From: Anaerohalosphaeraceae bacterium
GTDB lineage: Bacteria; Planctomycetota; Phycisphaerae; Sedimentisphaerales; UBA12454
NCBI GenBank assembly: GCA_021108375.1
Contig: JAIORA010000035.1
Location: 1 to 37,981 of the forward strand
DNA length: 37,981 bases
Direction of reading: 5' to 3'
Below the pieces are notes generated by a model that did not search any database, was not told where the DNA came from, and was given only the letters and a program-made list of their open reading frames with translations. The translations under genes were made by a program, and so were the position numbers. Positions 24,637 to 34,100 of this stretch are shown here, in pieces (within the stretch, counting starts at the first letter, position 1; each line of letters begins with the position of its first letter).

Positions 24637-26367
24637 ATGAAGATATTACCATCCCGTAAAGCTACGGGTGCACTGTTTGCTTTTTCCGGTCTTGACGGAA
24701 CAGTTGACTATGAAAGCCAACTCGTCGGTTCTGTTATGGAAGAAGATTATGGATTTGGCCTTTCCATTTCTGCACCGTTTAATATGACACTTTGGTGTGA
24801 TACCCGATACAGCCATCCATTTGAAGTTTCAGAGCGAATGATACTTTCCGATGCTGTTTGCTATACGGCAAAAACGCCTGATAATAGTGAGCACGTCATT
24901 CAACTTGTTATGGTTGATGACCGCACTATTCTTGGCCGAACGACATCGCATTTCCCTGTCCTTTGTTGTGGTGAGCCGGCAGTCCCAACCAAAAATGGCA
25001 AAAACACGGTGGTTATCGAAAGTCCTTTCGGTTCTGCTGTTCTGCTTACGAAAGATATGGATGGGGACATCTTGTTTGCTTTCTCGGCAGGTACGAATAC
25101 GGATAAAGCTCAAGTAAATGCCAGGCAGGCACTTGGTCTTGACCTGTCGAAAATACTCAAGCAAAAAATAGCTTTCTTTGACAAGTTGCCTGAGCCTGAG
25201 ACGAATGACCCTCTGATTGCCGAGACATTTTATAAATCGATGTCGGTTTTAAAATCTACGGTCTATTCTCCGAATTCACAAACTCCTATGAGGTGGACGA
25301 CTCCTGACAGAATGCCGCACAAAAAAATGTGGATATGGGATTCAGCGTTTCATGCACTGGGCCTGCAATATATTGAAGCGGAGCTTGCACAGGAAGCGAT
25401 AGAAGCTGTCTTTACCTATCAATCAGAAGATGGGTTTATTCCCCATATGATGGCACCCGGTTATGGCTCTGAATTTACTCAGCCACCGATTCTTGGATGG
25501 GCTGGGTTTGAAATTTTTGAAAATACTGGCGATAAAGATTTTTTGAACCGTGTGATTAACCCTCTGGAAAAATTTATCCGCTGGGTACTCAAACATCGCT
25601 CTAAAAGAGGTGGTGATTCGCTTGGCTGGCTGATTAGGGAAGGTCATTCGTTTCCTGACTGTAAAGCGGGTGAAACTGGTATGGACAATAGTCCGCGTTT
25701 TGACAACGTCCACGATGTGGAATCGGTAGATATTATATCATTCGTAATTCAGGAAATCGAGATATTGACCAAAATGTCAGAGGTGCTTGGGCGAACTGTA
25801 CCAGCCGATATGCTGGAAAAACAGCAGACACTGATTAACACATTACAGACCACGCTTTGGGACGATAAAGATGGTTTTTTCTATGACCGCAAGCACGGCG
25901 GCGATTTTATTCCGGTGAAAACAGTGTCGGCGTTTACGCCGCTATTTGCAGGTGTTGCAACTAACGAGCAGGCCGAGCAGATGGTTAGGCATTTAAAAAA
26001 TCCCGACCATTTCTGGACACATTTGCCAGTACCCAGCACAGCGATTTCGGAACCTGCCTATACAAAAGATTATTGGCGAGGCCCAACCTGGGTCAACTAC
26101 AGCTATATCGTAATGCGAGGCTTGCGGCGATATGGGTATACTGATATCGCCGAAGAAATTCGCAATCGCACTATTAATGAGATTGCCCGCTGGTACAAAG
26201 AGACTGGCGTTTTGTGGGAGCTTTACGATACTGAAGGTGCTGTCTCGCCTGAATATCTTTTAACCAGGTCTAAGTCGGCTTTGATAAGACCGCGCCATTT
26301 GCTAATGCCAGCCGTTAGAGATTTTGGCTGGACAGCAGCACTTTTTATTCATACTGTTTTGGAATAA
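24637..26367 (+). CDS. GH63-like (alpha/alpha)6 glycoside hydrolase
   Basis: 576 residues from ATG 24637, chosen for AAGGAAG at the right distance; the upstream ATG 24595 would overlap the previous gene. An N-terminal beta-rich part (about 1-190) is followed by an (alpha/alpha)6 barrel with WIWDSAFHALGL, MDNSPRF, RGPTWVNYSYI and VLWELYD, the signature segments of GH63/GH37-type (clan GH-G) enzymes. These invert alpha-glycosidic bonds (alpha-glucosides, mannosylglycerate and similar). There is no signal peptide, so it probably acts in the cytoplasm on an imported disaccharide. It lies 22 bases after the URO-D gene and 26 before the oxidoreductase. Confidence 0.8.
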   Translation: MKILPSRKATGALFAFSGLDGTVDYESQLVGSVMEEDYGFGLSISAPFNMTLWCDTRYSHPFEVSERMILSDAVCYTAKTPDNSEHVIQLVMVDDRTILGRTTSHFPVLCCGEPAVPTKNGKNTVVIESPFGSAVLLTKDMDGDILFAFSAGTNTDKAQVNARQALGLDLSKILKQKIAFFDKLPEPETNDPLIAETFYKSMSVLKSTVYSPNSQTPMRWTTPDRMPHKKMWIWDSAFHALGLQYIEAELAQEAIEAVFTYQSEDGFIPHMMAPGYGSEFTQPPILGWAGFEIFENTGDKDFLNRVINPLEKFIRWVLKHRSKRGGDSLGWLIREGHSFPDCKAGETGMDNSPRFDNVHDVESVDIISFVIQEIEILTKMSEVLGRTVPADMLEKQQTLINTLQTTLWDDKDGFFYDRKHGGDFIPVKTVSAFTPLFAGVATNEQAEQMVRHLKNPDHFWTHLPVPSTAISEPAYTKDYWRGPTWVNYSYIVMRGLRRYGYTDIAEEIRNRTINEIARWYKETGVLWELYDTEGAVSPEYLLTRSKSALIRPRHLLMPAVRDFGWTAALFIHTVLE

Positions 26368-26393
26368 TAACAGCAAAAAAGGGAAGTATTAAA

Positions 26394-27653
26394 ATGAGTT
26401 TAGTGAAATTAATTATTATTGGAGCTGGCAGCAGAGGCACGAGATACTCTGCTTACACTTCTGTACATCCTGAGCAGGCCCAGGTAGTCGGCGTTGCTGA
26501 GCCGAGAGAATTTTATCGAAACAAGATGGTCTCTGATTATAATATCCCGTCGGAAAATGTTTTCATGGATTGGAAAGAACTCGCCGAGCGAGAAAAATTT
26601 GCCGATGCCGTTATCATTGCCACCCAGGATACTATGCACGCTGACCCTGTGGTAGCTTTTGCCAAAAAGGGCTATCATATTCTCCTGGAAAAGCCAATGG
26701 CAACGAATGAACAGGATTGCCGTCGTATTGCCAAGGCTGCCGCTGAAAATAAAATCATCCTCTCTGTTTGCCACGTGATGAGATATACCCCCTTTACCAT
26801 AAAACTCAAAGAGATAATTGATTCAGGTCTCATTGGCGACATTGTGAACATTCAGCTTTTAGAGCCGGTAGGCTATTGGCATCAGGCTCACTCTTATGTA
26901 CGAGGCAACTGGAGAAATGAATCAGAATCAGCCCCTATGCTGTTGGCCAAATCCTGCCACGACCTTGACTGGCTGAGATATTTTATGGGCAGGCCGTGTA
27001 TAAAAATATCCTCTTTCGGCAGTCTGAGACATTTCAGAAAAGAAGAGAAGCCTCAAGGTGCCGGCAGCCGATGTATGGATTGTTCCTGCGAACCGCAATG
27101 TCCGTATTCCGCTAAGAAGATTTATATTGACCGAGCGGAAAATGATAATTTTGGCTGGCCCAACGATGTTCTTACTTCAGACTTAACTCTCAAGGGCGTT
27201 ACCGAGGCTGTTGAGACCGGCCCTTACGGTCGTTGTGTCTATGAATGTGATAATGATGTGGTTGACCATCAGGTAGTCAATATGCTGTTTGAAGATGGCA
27301 AAACGGCGTCCTTTACAATGACAGCATTTAGCGAACACATAAGCAGAAAATGTTATATTTTTGGAACTCGTGGTTCGCTTCGCGGTGATGGTAAGACGAT
27401 TGAGCATTTCGATTTTCTTACCGATAAACACCAGGTCATAGATTCAAAAACCCCTGATGGCTCAATAGTCGGAGGCATTATGGGCGGCCACGGTGGCGGC
27501 GATTACGGCATAATGAAGAATTTCGTTGCATCTGTTGCCGGCGATAATGGCTCGGGTTGTATCCGTTCCGGCCCGCAGGAGTCGCTTGAAGCTCACTTGA
27601 TGGTCTTTGCCGCCGAAAAAGCCCGGCATCAGGGAACTGTCGTCGAATTATAA
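26394..27653 (+). CDS. Gfo/Idh/MocA oxidoreductase with Cys cluster
   Basis: 419 residues. Rossmann N-terminus (IIIGAGSRG), E99-K100-P101, then the family's C-terminal domain (CHDLDWLRYFMG). It has RC227MDC230SC232 and C236 and later C281/C285, aligned with the cluster in the protein at 4755, so the two enzymes belong to one subfamily with a possible metal site. AAGGGAAG precedes ATG 26394. The next gene starts within about 10 bases, so translation is probably coupled. It likely oxidises or reduces the sugar released by the neighbouring hydrolases. Confidence 0.87.
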   Translation: MSLVKLIIIGAGSRGTRYSAYTSVHPEQAQVVGVAEPREFYRNKMVSDYNIPSENVFMDWKELAEREKFADAVIIATQDTMHADPVVAFAKKGYHILLEKPMATNEQDCRRIAKAAAENKIILSVCHVMRYTPFTIKLKEIIDSGLIGDIVNIQLLEPVGYWHQAHSYVRGNWRNESESAPMLLAKSCHDLDWLRYFMGRPCIKISSFGSLRHFRKEEKPQGAGSRCMDCSCEPQCPYSAKKIYIDRAENDNFGWPNDVLTSDLTLKGVTEAVETGPYGRCVYECDNDVVDHQVVNMLFEDGKTASFTMTAFSEHISRKCYIFGTRGSLRGDGKTIEHFDFLTDKHQVIDSKTPDGSIVGGIMGGHGGGDYGIMKNFVASVAGDNGSGCIRSGPQESLEAHLMVFAAEKARHQGTVVEL

Positions 27654-27662
27654 TTTTTGAAA

Positions 27663-29870
27663 ATGAAGAACAACGGCATGAAAAAGATTTACATGGTGGC
27701 AGTTATTATAGCGACATCAGGTTTGGCATATGCCGAAAATCCGGAGTTGGCCTCTATGGAGTCGAGGCAAAGGTCTTATGATGCACAACACCCTGTTTTC
27801 GAGCCGGATGGCCCGGACTTCAATGTGGTGGACGATAACAAGAGTTGGGATATATTACCAGACGGCCTGCATGGTTCAATAGGTTCTGTAGATTGTTTGT
27901 ACGCCAAAAGGTCTCTGCCGAAGCTGCAATCAAAAACAAACCACTGGTCGGGTGTTGCCTGGCAAGGCGAGCGAGTTCACGCCCAGATAATCCTCTATTC
28001 AAAGGAGGATGTTCAGCAATTGAGATTTGACACAACGCCGTTGACATCGGATTCAGGGGCGACTTTACCGCACGAATCGCTGCACCCTCGATTTGTTCGT
28101 TATGTCCTGGCAGAAAACAAACTATGTCCTGACATCCTCGACCCAATCAAAAGTCTCGATATGCCTGCAAGGACTACTCGTTCCGTATGGGTTATGATAA
28201 ATGTTCCCGCCAACACTGAGCCGGGACGATATATCGGCAATATCGGTATTCTTGCCGCAGGCCAAAAGCGACTTGACTTCGTATTTGAACTGGAAGTTTT
28301 GCCGCTGGCACTGCCGGCAATCATCGTTGCGGTCGCTGTACCGGCCAGCGGACAGACTATTGTGACGCCAGCGCCACGCGATATCACCTGGACGGACCAG
28401 CGGCTCGATCTGGTCGAGACTGTTATCCGGGCGGAAGGGCCGCGGGAGCAACAGGTAGCGAGACTCCTGGCCCACGAGATGCAGCGACTGCACGACGTCA
28501 AATTGACAGTTACGTCAGGGTCATCTTCAAAACCGGGACCGTCAATCACGCTGGCTCTGTCCGGTTCGCCTGAAGGAAAAGCGGTTTTTGAGAACATGGC
28601 CGGCAAGGCGAAATGGCCGCCGCCTCGCAATGTTACCGAAGGCTATCTCTTGGAGGTCGGTTCGAACAATGCGGTTGTCTTCGCGGAGTCGCAGCGAGGA
28701 CTCGTCTACGGATGCCAAACGCTACTGCAACTGGTGGCACCCGCACCGGAGGGCAAGGCCAGGCAACTGCTGGGAGCACGGATCGCCGACTATCCGCAGC
28801 TCAGCTTTCGCGGCGTCCATATCTGCATTTTTCCGAACACGGAACTGGCCGCCGTGCGACAGATGATTTTGTTGGCCGCGCGGTTCAAGTACAACGCCGT
28901 AGTGATTGAGCCTTGGGCTTCACTGAAATCGAAGAAGCGGCCCGAAACGGCTTACGAAAACGCCTACAGCCACGAGCAGATCCGTCCGCTCGTGCGTCTT
29001 GGCCACGCACTCGGCATGGAGATGATCCCCATGCTCAATTCATGGGGACACGCCAGCGGTATGCGCAGCCGGGCGGGAGAGCACGTCGTACTAGACCGTT
29101 ATCCACAGCACAAGAACATTTACGAGCCTGACGGCTGGTCGTTCTGTCTGTCGAATCCGGACATCTACGATCACCTGTTCGACCGATACGGCGAGCTATT
29201 GGAGTTGTTTGCGCCGGCACGCTACTTTCACGTGGGGATGGACGAGGCATGGGGACACCTGGGACTTACCGAAAGCCGCGAGTGCCGCGGCGACGAGCCG
29301 CTGGAACTTATCGATCAGCACTTGCATAAGCTACATGCGTACTTCGCCCGTCGGAACGTTCAGGTGTTTATGTGGCATGACATGTTCCTCCAAAAGAACC
29401 ATCCACAACTGGGCCGCCAGAAGCCGGCCAACAGCGTTCCACCGTTCAATACGCACTTGGCCCTGCCGAAGTTGCCCAAAGACACGATCATTGCCGCGTG
29501 GAACTACAAGCAATATAGTGAGTGGCCCGTGCCAAAGTACTTCCACGATAAGGGCTTCCCCGTCGTTGTCTGCCCTTGGAAGAGTAAGCGGAACACCATC
29601 GCGATGGTCAACACGGCGAAGAAGCACAACCTTCGGGGACTCTTGGCAACGACCTGGGATTCGCTCGACGTATGCCAGCCTTCGGTGGCCAGGGCGGGTG
29701 TGCTTGCTTGGACCGCACCCGGAGACGACCTGGAGGCAGTGCCATTCGAACATTGGCTGGATGCGATACGCGTGTTGCCGATTTGCAACCTGCCAAAATT
29801 GGAGAAGACTCTGGTCACAGGAGAGGATTCCTCAAGGAGTGGTGGAGTCGGTCCCGGAAATCCTCGATGA
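27663..29870 (+). CDS. Chimeric GH123 N-domain / GH20 hexosaminidase
   Basis: About 735 residues. Signal peptide 1-24; residues 25-218 match the N-terminal beta-sandwich of GH123/DUF4091-type enzymes (WQGERVHAQ; NVPANTEPGRYIG; LEVLPLALP). At residue 219 a hydrophobic AIIVAVAVPASG, which looks like another protein's signal peptide, begins a GH20b domain and a GH20 barrel with catalytic D527-E528 in HVGMDEA. DNA from about 28310 to 29990 is clearly more GC-rich than both sides. The frame ends at 29870, but the probable natural end is TGA 29943-29945: an extra base near 29825 and a missing base near 29870 separate readable pieces (a middle piece with PQGVVESVPEILDE, then EYALFDSFVGRWDARKS). So the gene is a foreign GH20 fused to a native N-half, with a damaged 3' end. 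ATG 27678 is an alternative start. Assembly chimerism cannot be excluded. Confidence 0.75.
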   Translation: MKNNGMKKIYMVAVIIATSGLAYAENPELASMESRQRSYDAQHPVFEPDGPDFNVVDDNKSWDILPDGLHGSIGSVDCLYAKRSLPKLQSKTNHWSGVAWQGERVHAQIILYSKEDVQQLRFDTTPLTSDSGATLPHESLHPRFVRYVLAENKLCPDILDPIKSLDMPARTTRSVWVMINVPANTEPGRYIGNIGILAAGQKRLDFVFELEVLPLALPAIIVAVAVPASGQTIVTPAPRDITWTDQRLDLVETVIRAEGPREQQVARLLAHEMQRLHDVKLTVTSGSSSKPGPSITLALSGSPEGKAVFENMAGKAKWPPPRNVTEGYLLEVGSNNAVVFAESQRGLVYGCQTLLQLVAPAPEGKARQLLGARIADYPQLSFRGVHICIFPNTELAAVRQMILLAARFKYNAVVIEPWASLKSKKRPETAYENAYSHEQIRPLVRLGHALGMEMIPMLNSWGHASGMRSRAGEHVVLDRYPQHKNIYEPDGWSFCLSNPDIYDHLFDRYGELLELFAPARYFHVGMDEAWGHLGLTESRECRGDEPLELIDQHLHKLHAYFARRNVQVFMWHDMFLQKNHPQLGRQKPANSVPPFNTHLALPKLPKDTIIAAWNYKQYSEWPVPKYFHDKGFPVVVCPWKSKRNTIAMVNTAKKHNLRGLLATTWDSLDVCQPSVARAGVLAWTAPGDDLEAVPFEHWLDAIRVLPICNLPKLEKTLVTGEDSSRSGGVGPGNPR

Positions 29871-30058
29871 AAAGAGTACGCCCTGTTCGACAGCTTCGTG
29901 GGCCGATGGGACGCCCGCAAGTCCATGTCCCAGCAGAACCCGTGAGAAGGCAACGGAGCGGCGAGCCGGTTAATGCCGCCAAAGCCTCGATCCTTAATTT
30001 GAGCAGGGCATTTATCCGATAGGAAAACAAGTATCTTGCTACATAAAGGGAACAACAT

Positions 30059-31114
30059 ATGAGTACTTCGAATATTTCTCTGGTCGGCTCGCTATCCAAA
30101 GGCTGGATGGCCAGGGTACTGGATGTGGCGTTCGACAGGGAATACTACTTCAATATTCAAAAGCGTCTTGAGGTTGACCGTCGTTGCAACGAATACGCCA
30201 GAGGCGAACTGAGAAGTCTGGACATTTTTTATACCGAATCCAATCTCGGCGAATACGCATATTTCTCTGACGATCAAGTTTTAGTTGGCGGGATTCAGCC
30301 TAATATGATTCTGGGTATGCTCATCGGCGCCGAATTCATTCCAAACGATTCGATGGATGCCGATATATCAATAACGCCCCTGAAAGGCAAAGACTCTGAC
30401 GAACTGCCCGCTCCGCAAAGTCTCATTGAGCATAAACTGGTAAAACTCTTTGATGAACAAATCCGCCAGATTCGGTCGCAAGGCAAACTCACACCTGTTC
30501 CCCCGTTCTTCTGGGATGTTTCCGGCAGGGCGACCATTCACGGAACACTGACAACAGCTCAGAAATTCCTCGGCGAGAGCATTTTCATCGACCTGATGAT
30601 GAACCCCCAGAAGGTCGTCAAGGTAATGGACTGGATTACCGAAAGCTTCATCGTGCTGGTGAAGCACTTTTCCGAAATCGCCGAGCTTCCAATTACCTCC
30701 GTACATATCGGCGAATGTTCCGGCTGTATGGTCAACCCGGATGTGTTTGCCCAATTCGTTGTGCCTTATGCCTCTCGCATTGCCGAATCGCTGGGCACCT
30801 TGCGGTTCCATTCCTGTGGCGCGAGTACGCACCTGTTGGAACAAATGAAGACAATATCCTCTCTCAACTGGCTCGATATTGGTGGCGATACATCAATTGC
30901 CAAAGCGAGAGAGGTTTTCGGTAAAGACTTCCAGATTAGTATTGCTCCGATGCCGGCCGATTTTTCCGCTGATTCGCCAGAGCCGATTCTCGACTGGGCC
31001 AAACAGGTCATTGCCGAAAACGACGACGGCCCGCTGCGGATACTTTATCACCTTGAGCCAGACTATAAACTTGAAATTGTGCAGGCGTTGAGCGAATATA
31101 CCAAAAGTTTGTAA
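30059..31114 (+). CDS. URO-D superfamily protein with HxCG zinc motif
   Basis: 351 residues. TIM-barrel URO-D superfamily protein with H251-S-C253-G in the position of the methyltransferase zinc motif, preceded by VHIGECSGCMVNPDVF, a usual family block. It is only distantly related to the other three URO-D proteins. AAAGGGAA precedes ATG 30059. It lies about 113 bases after the natural end of the chimeric GH20 gene and 45 before the GH123-like gene, so it completes the operon. Cytoplasmic; substrate unknown. Confidence 0.8.
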   Translation: MSTSNISLVGSLSKGWMARVLDVAFDREYYFNIQKRLEVDRRCNEYARGELRSLDIFYTESNLGEYAYFSDDQVLVGGIQPNMILGMLIGAEFIPNDSMDADISITPLKGKDSDELPAPQSLIEHKLVKLFDEQIRQIRSQGKLTPVPPFFWDVSGRATIHGTLTTAQKFLGESIFIDLMMNPQKVVKVMDWITESFIVLVKHFSEIAELPITSVHIGECSGCMVNPDVFAQFVVPYASRIAESLGTLRFHSCGASTHLLEQMKTISSLNWLDIGGDTSIAKAREVFGKDFQISIAPMPADFSADSPEPILDWAKQVIAENDDGPLRILYHLEPDYKLEIVQALSEYTKSL

Positions 31115-31159
31115 AGCAAAGTTACATTTACCAATAATTTTATTCAAAAGGATGTTGAA

Positions 31160-34100
31160 ATGAGAAAATTAGGCACTTCATTTATTGCTATGTGTGTGTT
31201 GGTTTTGGCAGCAGTTCTTATTATGGGCAGTTGTTTTGCTAAGACGGCTTTTGAAAAGGAAGGTGCAATCTGCCAAACAAAGGAACTTGATAATGTGGAT
31301 TTGACAGGTACGCTGGTAAAACACGGCCTGCCGGATACAGACCTTCTCAAGGGGAAGGGGCGATTTGAGACACTATCTATGTGGCAGGGAAGTAATGCAA
31401 ATATCTCGTTGGTCGAGAAAAACGCTTATGAGGGAAAAGCGTGTTTGAAACTTACGCCATTGTCGGAAGATAAGTCGCAACTTGCCAGTTTGAAAGAGCA
31501 ATTTCTGCCGGTATTCTGCTATCCGGGAAGAGATTACATTATGAGTGTGTGGGTTCGCACAGAGGGTGATGCCAAGGCGCAATTGACAATTAAGTTGTTC
31601 GATGGGGAAAAAAAAGAGCAAAAGAAGATGTTGCAATCGATGCGTGTTGATGGTTCGCAGTGGCAGCAGTTGAAGCTGGAATTCCGTCCACCTGCCGAGG
31701 GGTGCTGGGTTAAGCCGCTTTTGCGCATTCAAGGCAAGGGAGCAGTTTATTGGGACCTTATGGACATACGTTTTAATCGCGTCAAACCGGTGTTTCGTAT
31801 ACAAATGGTACAGGGAGAGCTGCGCATAGAAACTGACTTTGACGAGTCTATTCTGGTTGGCGCATCGTCGAGGAAGTTGACCGCCCATATTACACTTTAC
31901 GACCCGCTGGGGCAAAAAGATATACTTTGCCATGAGTTTGCTTTAACTGGCCCAGATAGTTTGAAACTCAACGCGATATTAGACACGCGGGAGTTCAGCT
32001 TGGCGATTTATCGTTTGGCAATCGAAATTAGGAGCGGGGGAAAGAAACTTTATCGCACGAAAAAGGCATTCATCCCCGGCATAGACGACGCGTATTCTGA
32101 GATGACGCAGTATTACAAAGAGGTTAACGGCGAAGTGGATGTGAATATCGTCGAGGCCGAGAAGGCGAATCCGAACCAGCAGGAAACGGCATCAGGTATT
32201 ATGCTGTTCACCCGTTGCGAACCGCGATGGATTCAGCCGGACAGTTTGCCGCTGCCGAAAGAGCGAATAATATCGTTAGAGCGGGTAGCTGCTCCGGGCG
32301 ATACGGTCTTTTTCACGATGGCAGCGCTTCCGCTCTGCGATATGAAAAATGTAACGCTGGAACTTGAAGCCGGCGATAGCGGGAAAAGTCTTAGCTCAAT
32401 GCCAGACATTGAATTGGGATGCTTGCGATATTGGCCGCAAAGAACTCATTTTAGTGATAGAGATGGCGTGCCGCCGGCCTACTGGATTGTTCCTGAGCTT
32501 ATCGAACCGATGAAAGAACATAAGCTGAACGCTGGTCTGGTCAAACAATATACTCTCAGCCTGAAAATGCCCCTTGATGCAAACGATACTTATGTCGGGC
32601 GATGGGTAATAAAGGCCGCTGGAAAAACTGTGTCGGGTTTTGATGTTTCGGTTAAAGTTCTTCCGGTTGAGCTTAGTCAGCCCAAGGATGTTGTTTTCGG
32701 CTTGTACATCGACCCGATTCGCTGGTTTAGACAAAGCCAGTGGTACACCGATGAGCGGATATTAGCTGAACTCAAGGAAGTTCGGGAACATGGTTTTAAC
32801 AGCCTGCATCTTGTCGCTGCCACACCAATAGTTCAGCCGAGTTATTCCAACGGTGAATATACGCTGGATATGACCCGATTCGCCAGAACGCTGCGTCTTT
32901 ATATCGAGGCCGGTTTTACCAGTCATCCATATATTATCAATCCCTACAAAATGGAACAAACATTAACTGCGGCATCGGGGCTTGAGGAACCAACAGGGCG
33001 GAGTTATACGCCTGAATATGGTCGTCTGGTTGACCAGGTATTTAAGCAGATTCGTGAGACAGCAGTGAAGCCGTCTTGGCCCGAGCCACTGATTCACGGT
33101 GTTGACGAGGCAAAACGCGGCGAAAAACTGGATAGAGCTATCAGAGTTCTTGGCGCAGCAAAAAAACACGGATTCAAGACGTGCTCAACAACATACGCCG
33201 GGGCCCTTGCTGCCGGGCTCGATGAGGTAATGGATTATCGTAACTACTGTGCGATTGGGTTCTGGGACATCAAGAGTGAAGAAGAAGCCCGGCAACGAAG
33301 GAAATCCTCCGCTGAATCCGGTGATGTATTTTGGCATTATGCTTCCGGCTGCTATGCAAACTATAGCCCACAGGGGCCACACACACGAAATACGCGTCAG
33401 GAAGGTTGTCTCTCGGAAAACCGCTATATGCACGGCTTGTTTCTGTATCGGACGGGTGCAAAGGCTCAATGGGCGTGGACTTTTTGCCGATGGAATGAAG
33501 ATTCTGAGAATGATTTCGATGCGAGCGAGCCAGGGAAAGAACGAAAGGAAGCTTGTACCGTTTATCCCGATACAGCCGATGGTTGTGGCATTCGACCGAC
33601 TTTGCAGTGGGAAGCCCTGCGGCAGGGATGGCAGGATTACCGCGCAGTCAGCACACTGGATAGGCTTATCGAGAAACGCAGCGATAACGAGGCAGGAGAT
33701 ATTCGTGTCGAACTGAACCGGCGCATAGCCGAGATTCCGTGGCGGAATTATACCCAGTATCCAAATTTTCGATTTGAAGAGCTTCGCGAATGGATACTCT
33801 TGCAGATTTTATCCCTGACACAGTCTGATTCAACAGGCATCACAGAAACCAAAAAGACAGCCAAGCCGATGTCTTATAATGTCAAACGAGTACTGGAAAC
33901 GATAGATGTCAACAATCAATGGAATCAAGGACAGTGGAAACAGGCCGGTGTGCTTGAACTGACGAATTATATGGGTGATAAGCCTGAGCATTTTCCAAAG
34001 ACACAGGCAAAACTTCTTTACGACGACGATAATTTGTATGTTTTTTTCAGGGTGGAAGACCAGTATGTTCGGGCAGTTGCCGAAAAAATCCACGGAGAAG

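Noticed and set aside
29209..29973. 254-residue plus-strand frame overlapping the chimeric GH20
   Set aside because: Arginine/proline/serine-rich translation typical of an alternative frame in GC-rich DNA. Only its last part (PQGVVESVPEILDE) is meaningful, as the shifted GH20 tail.
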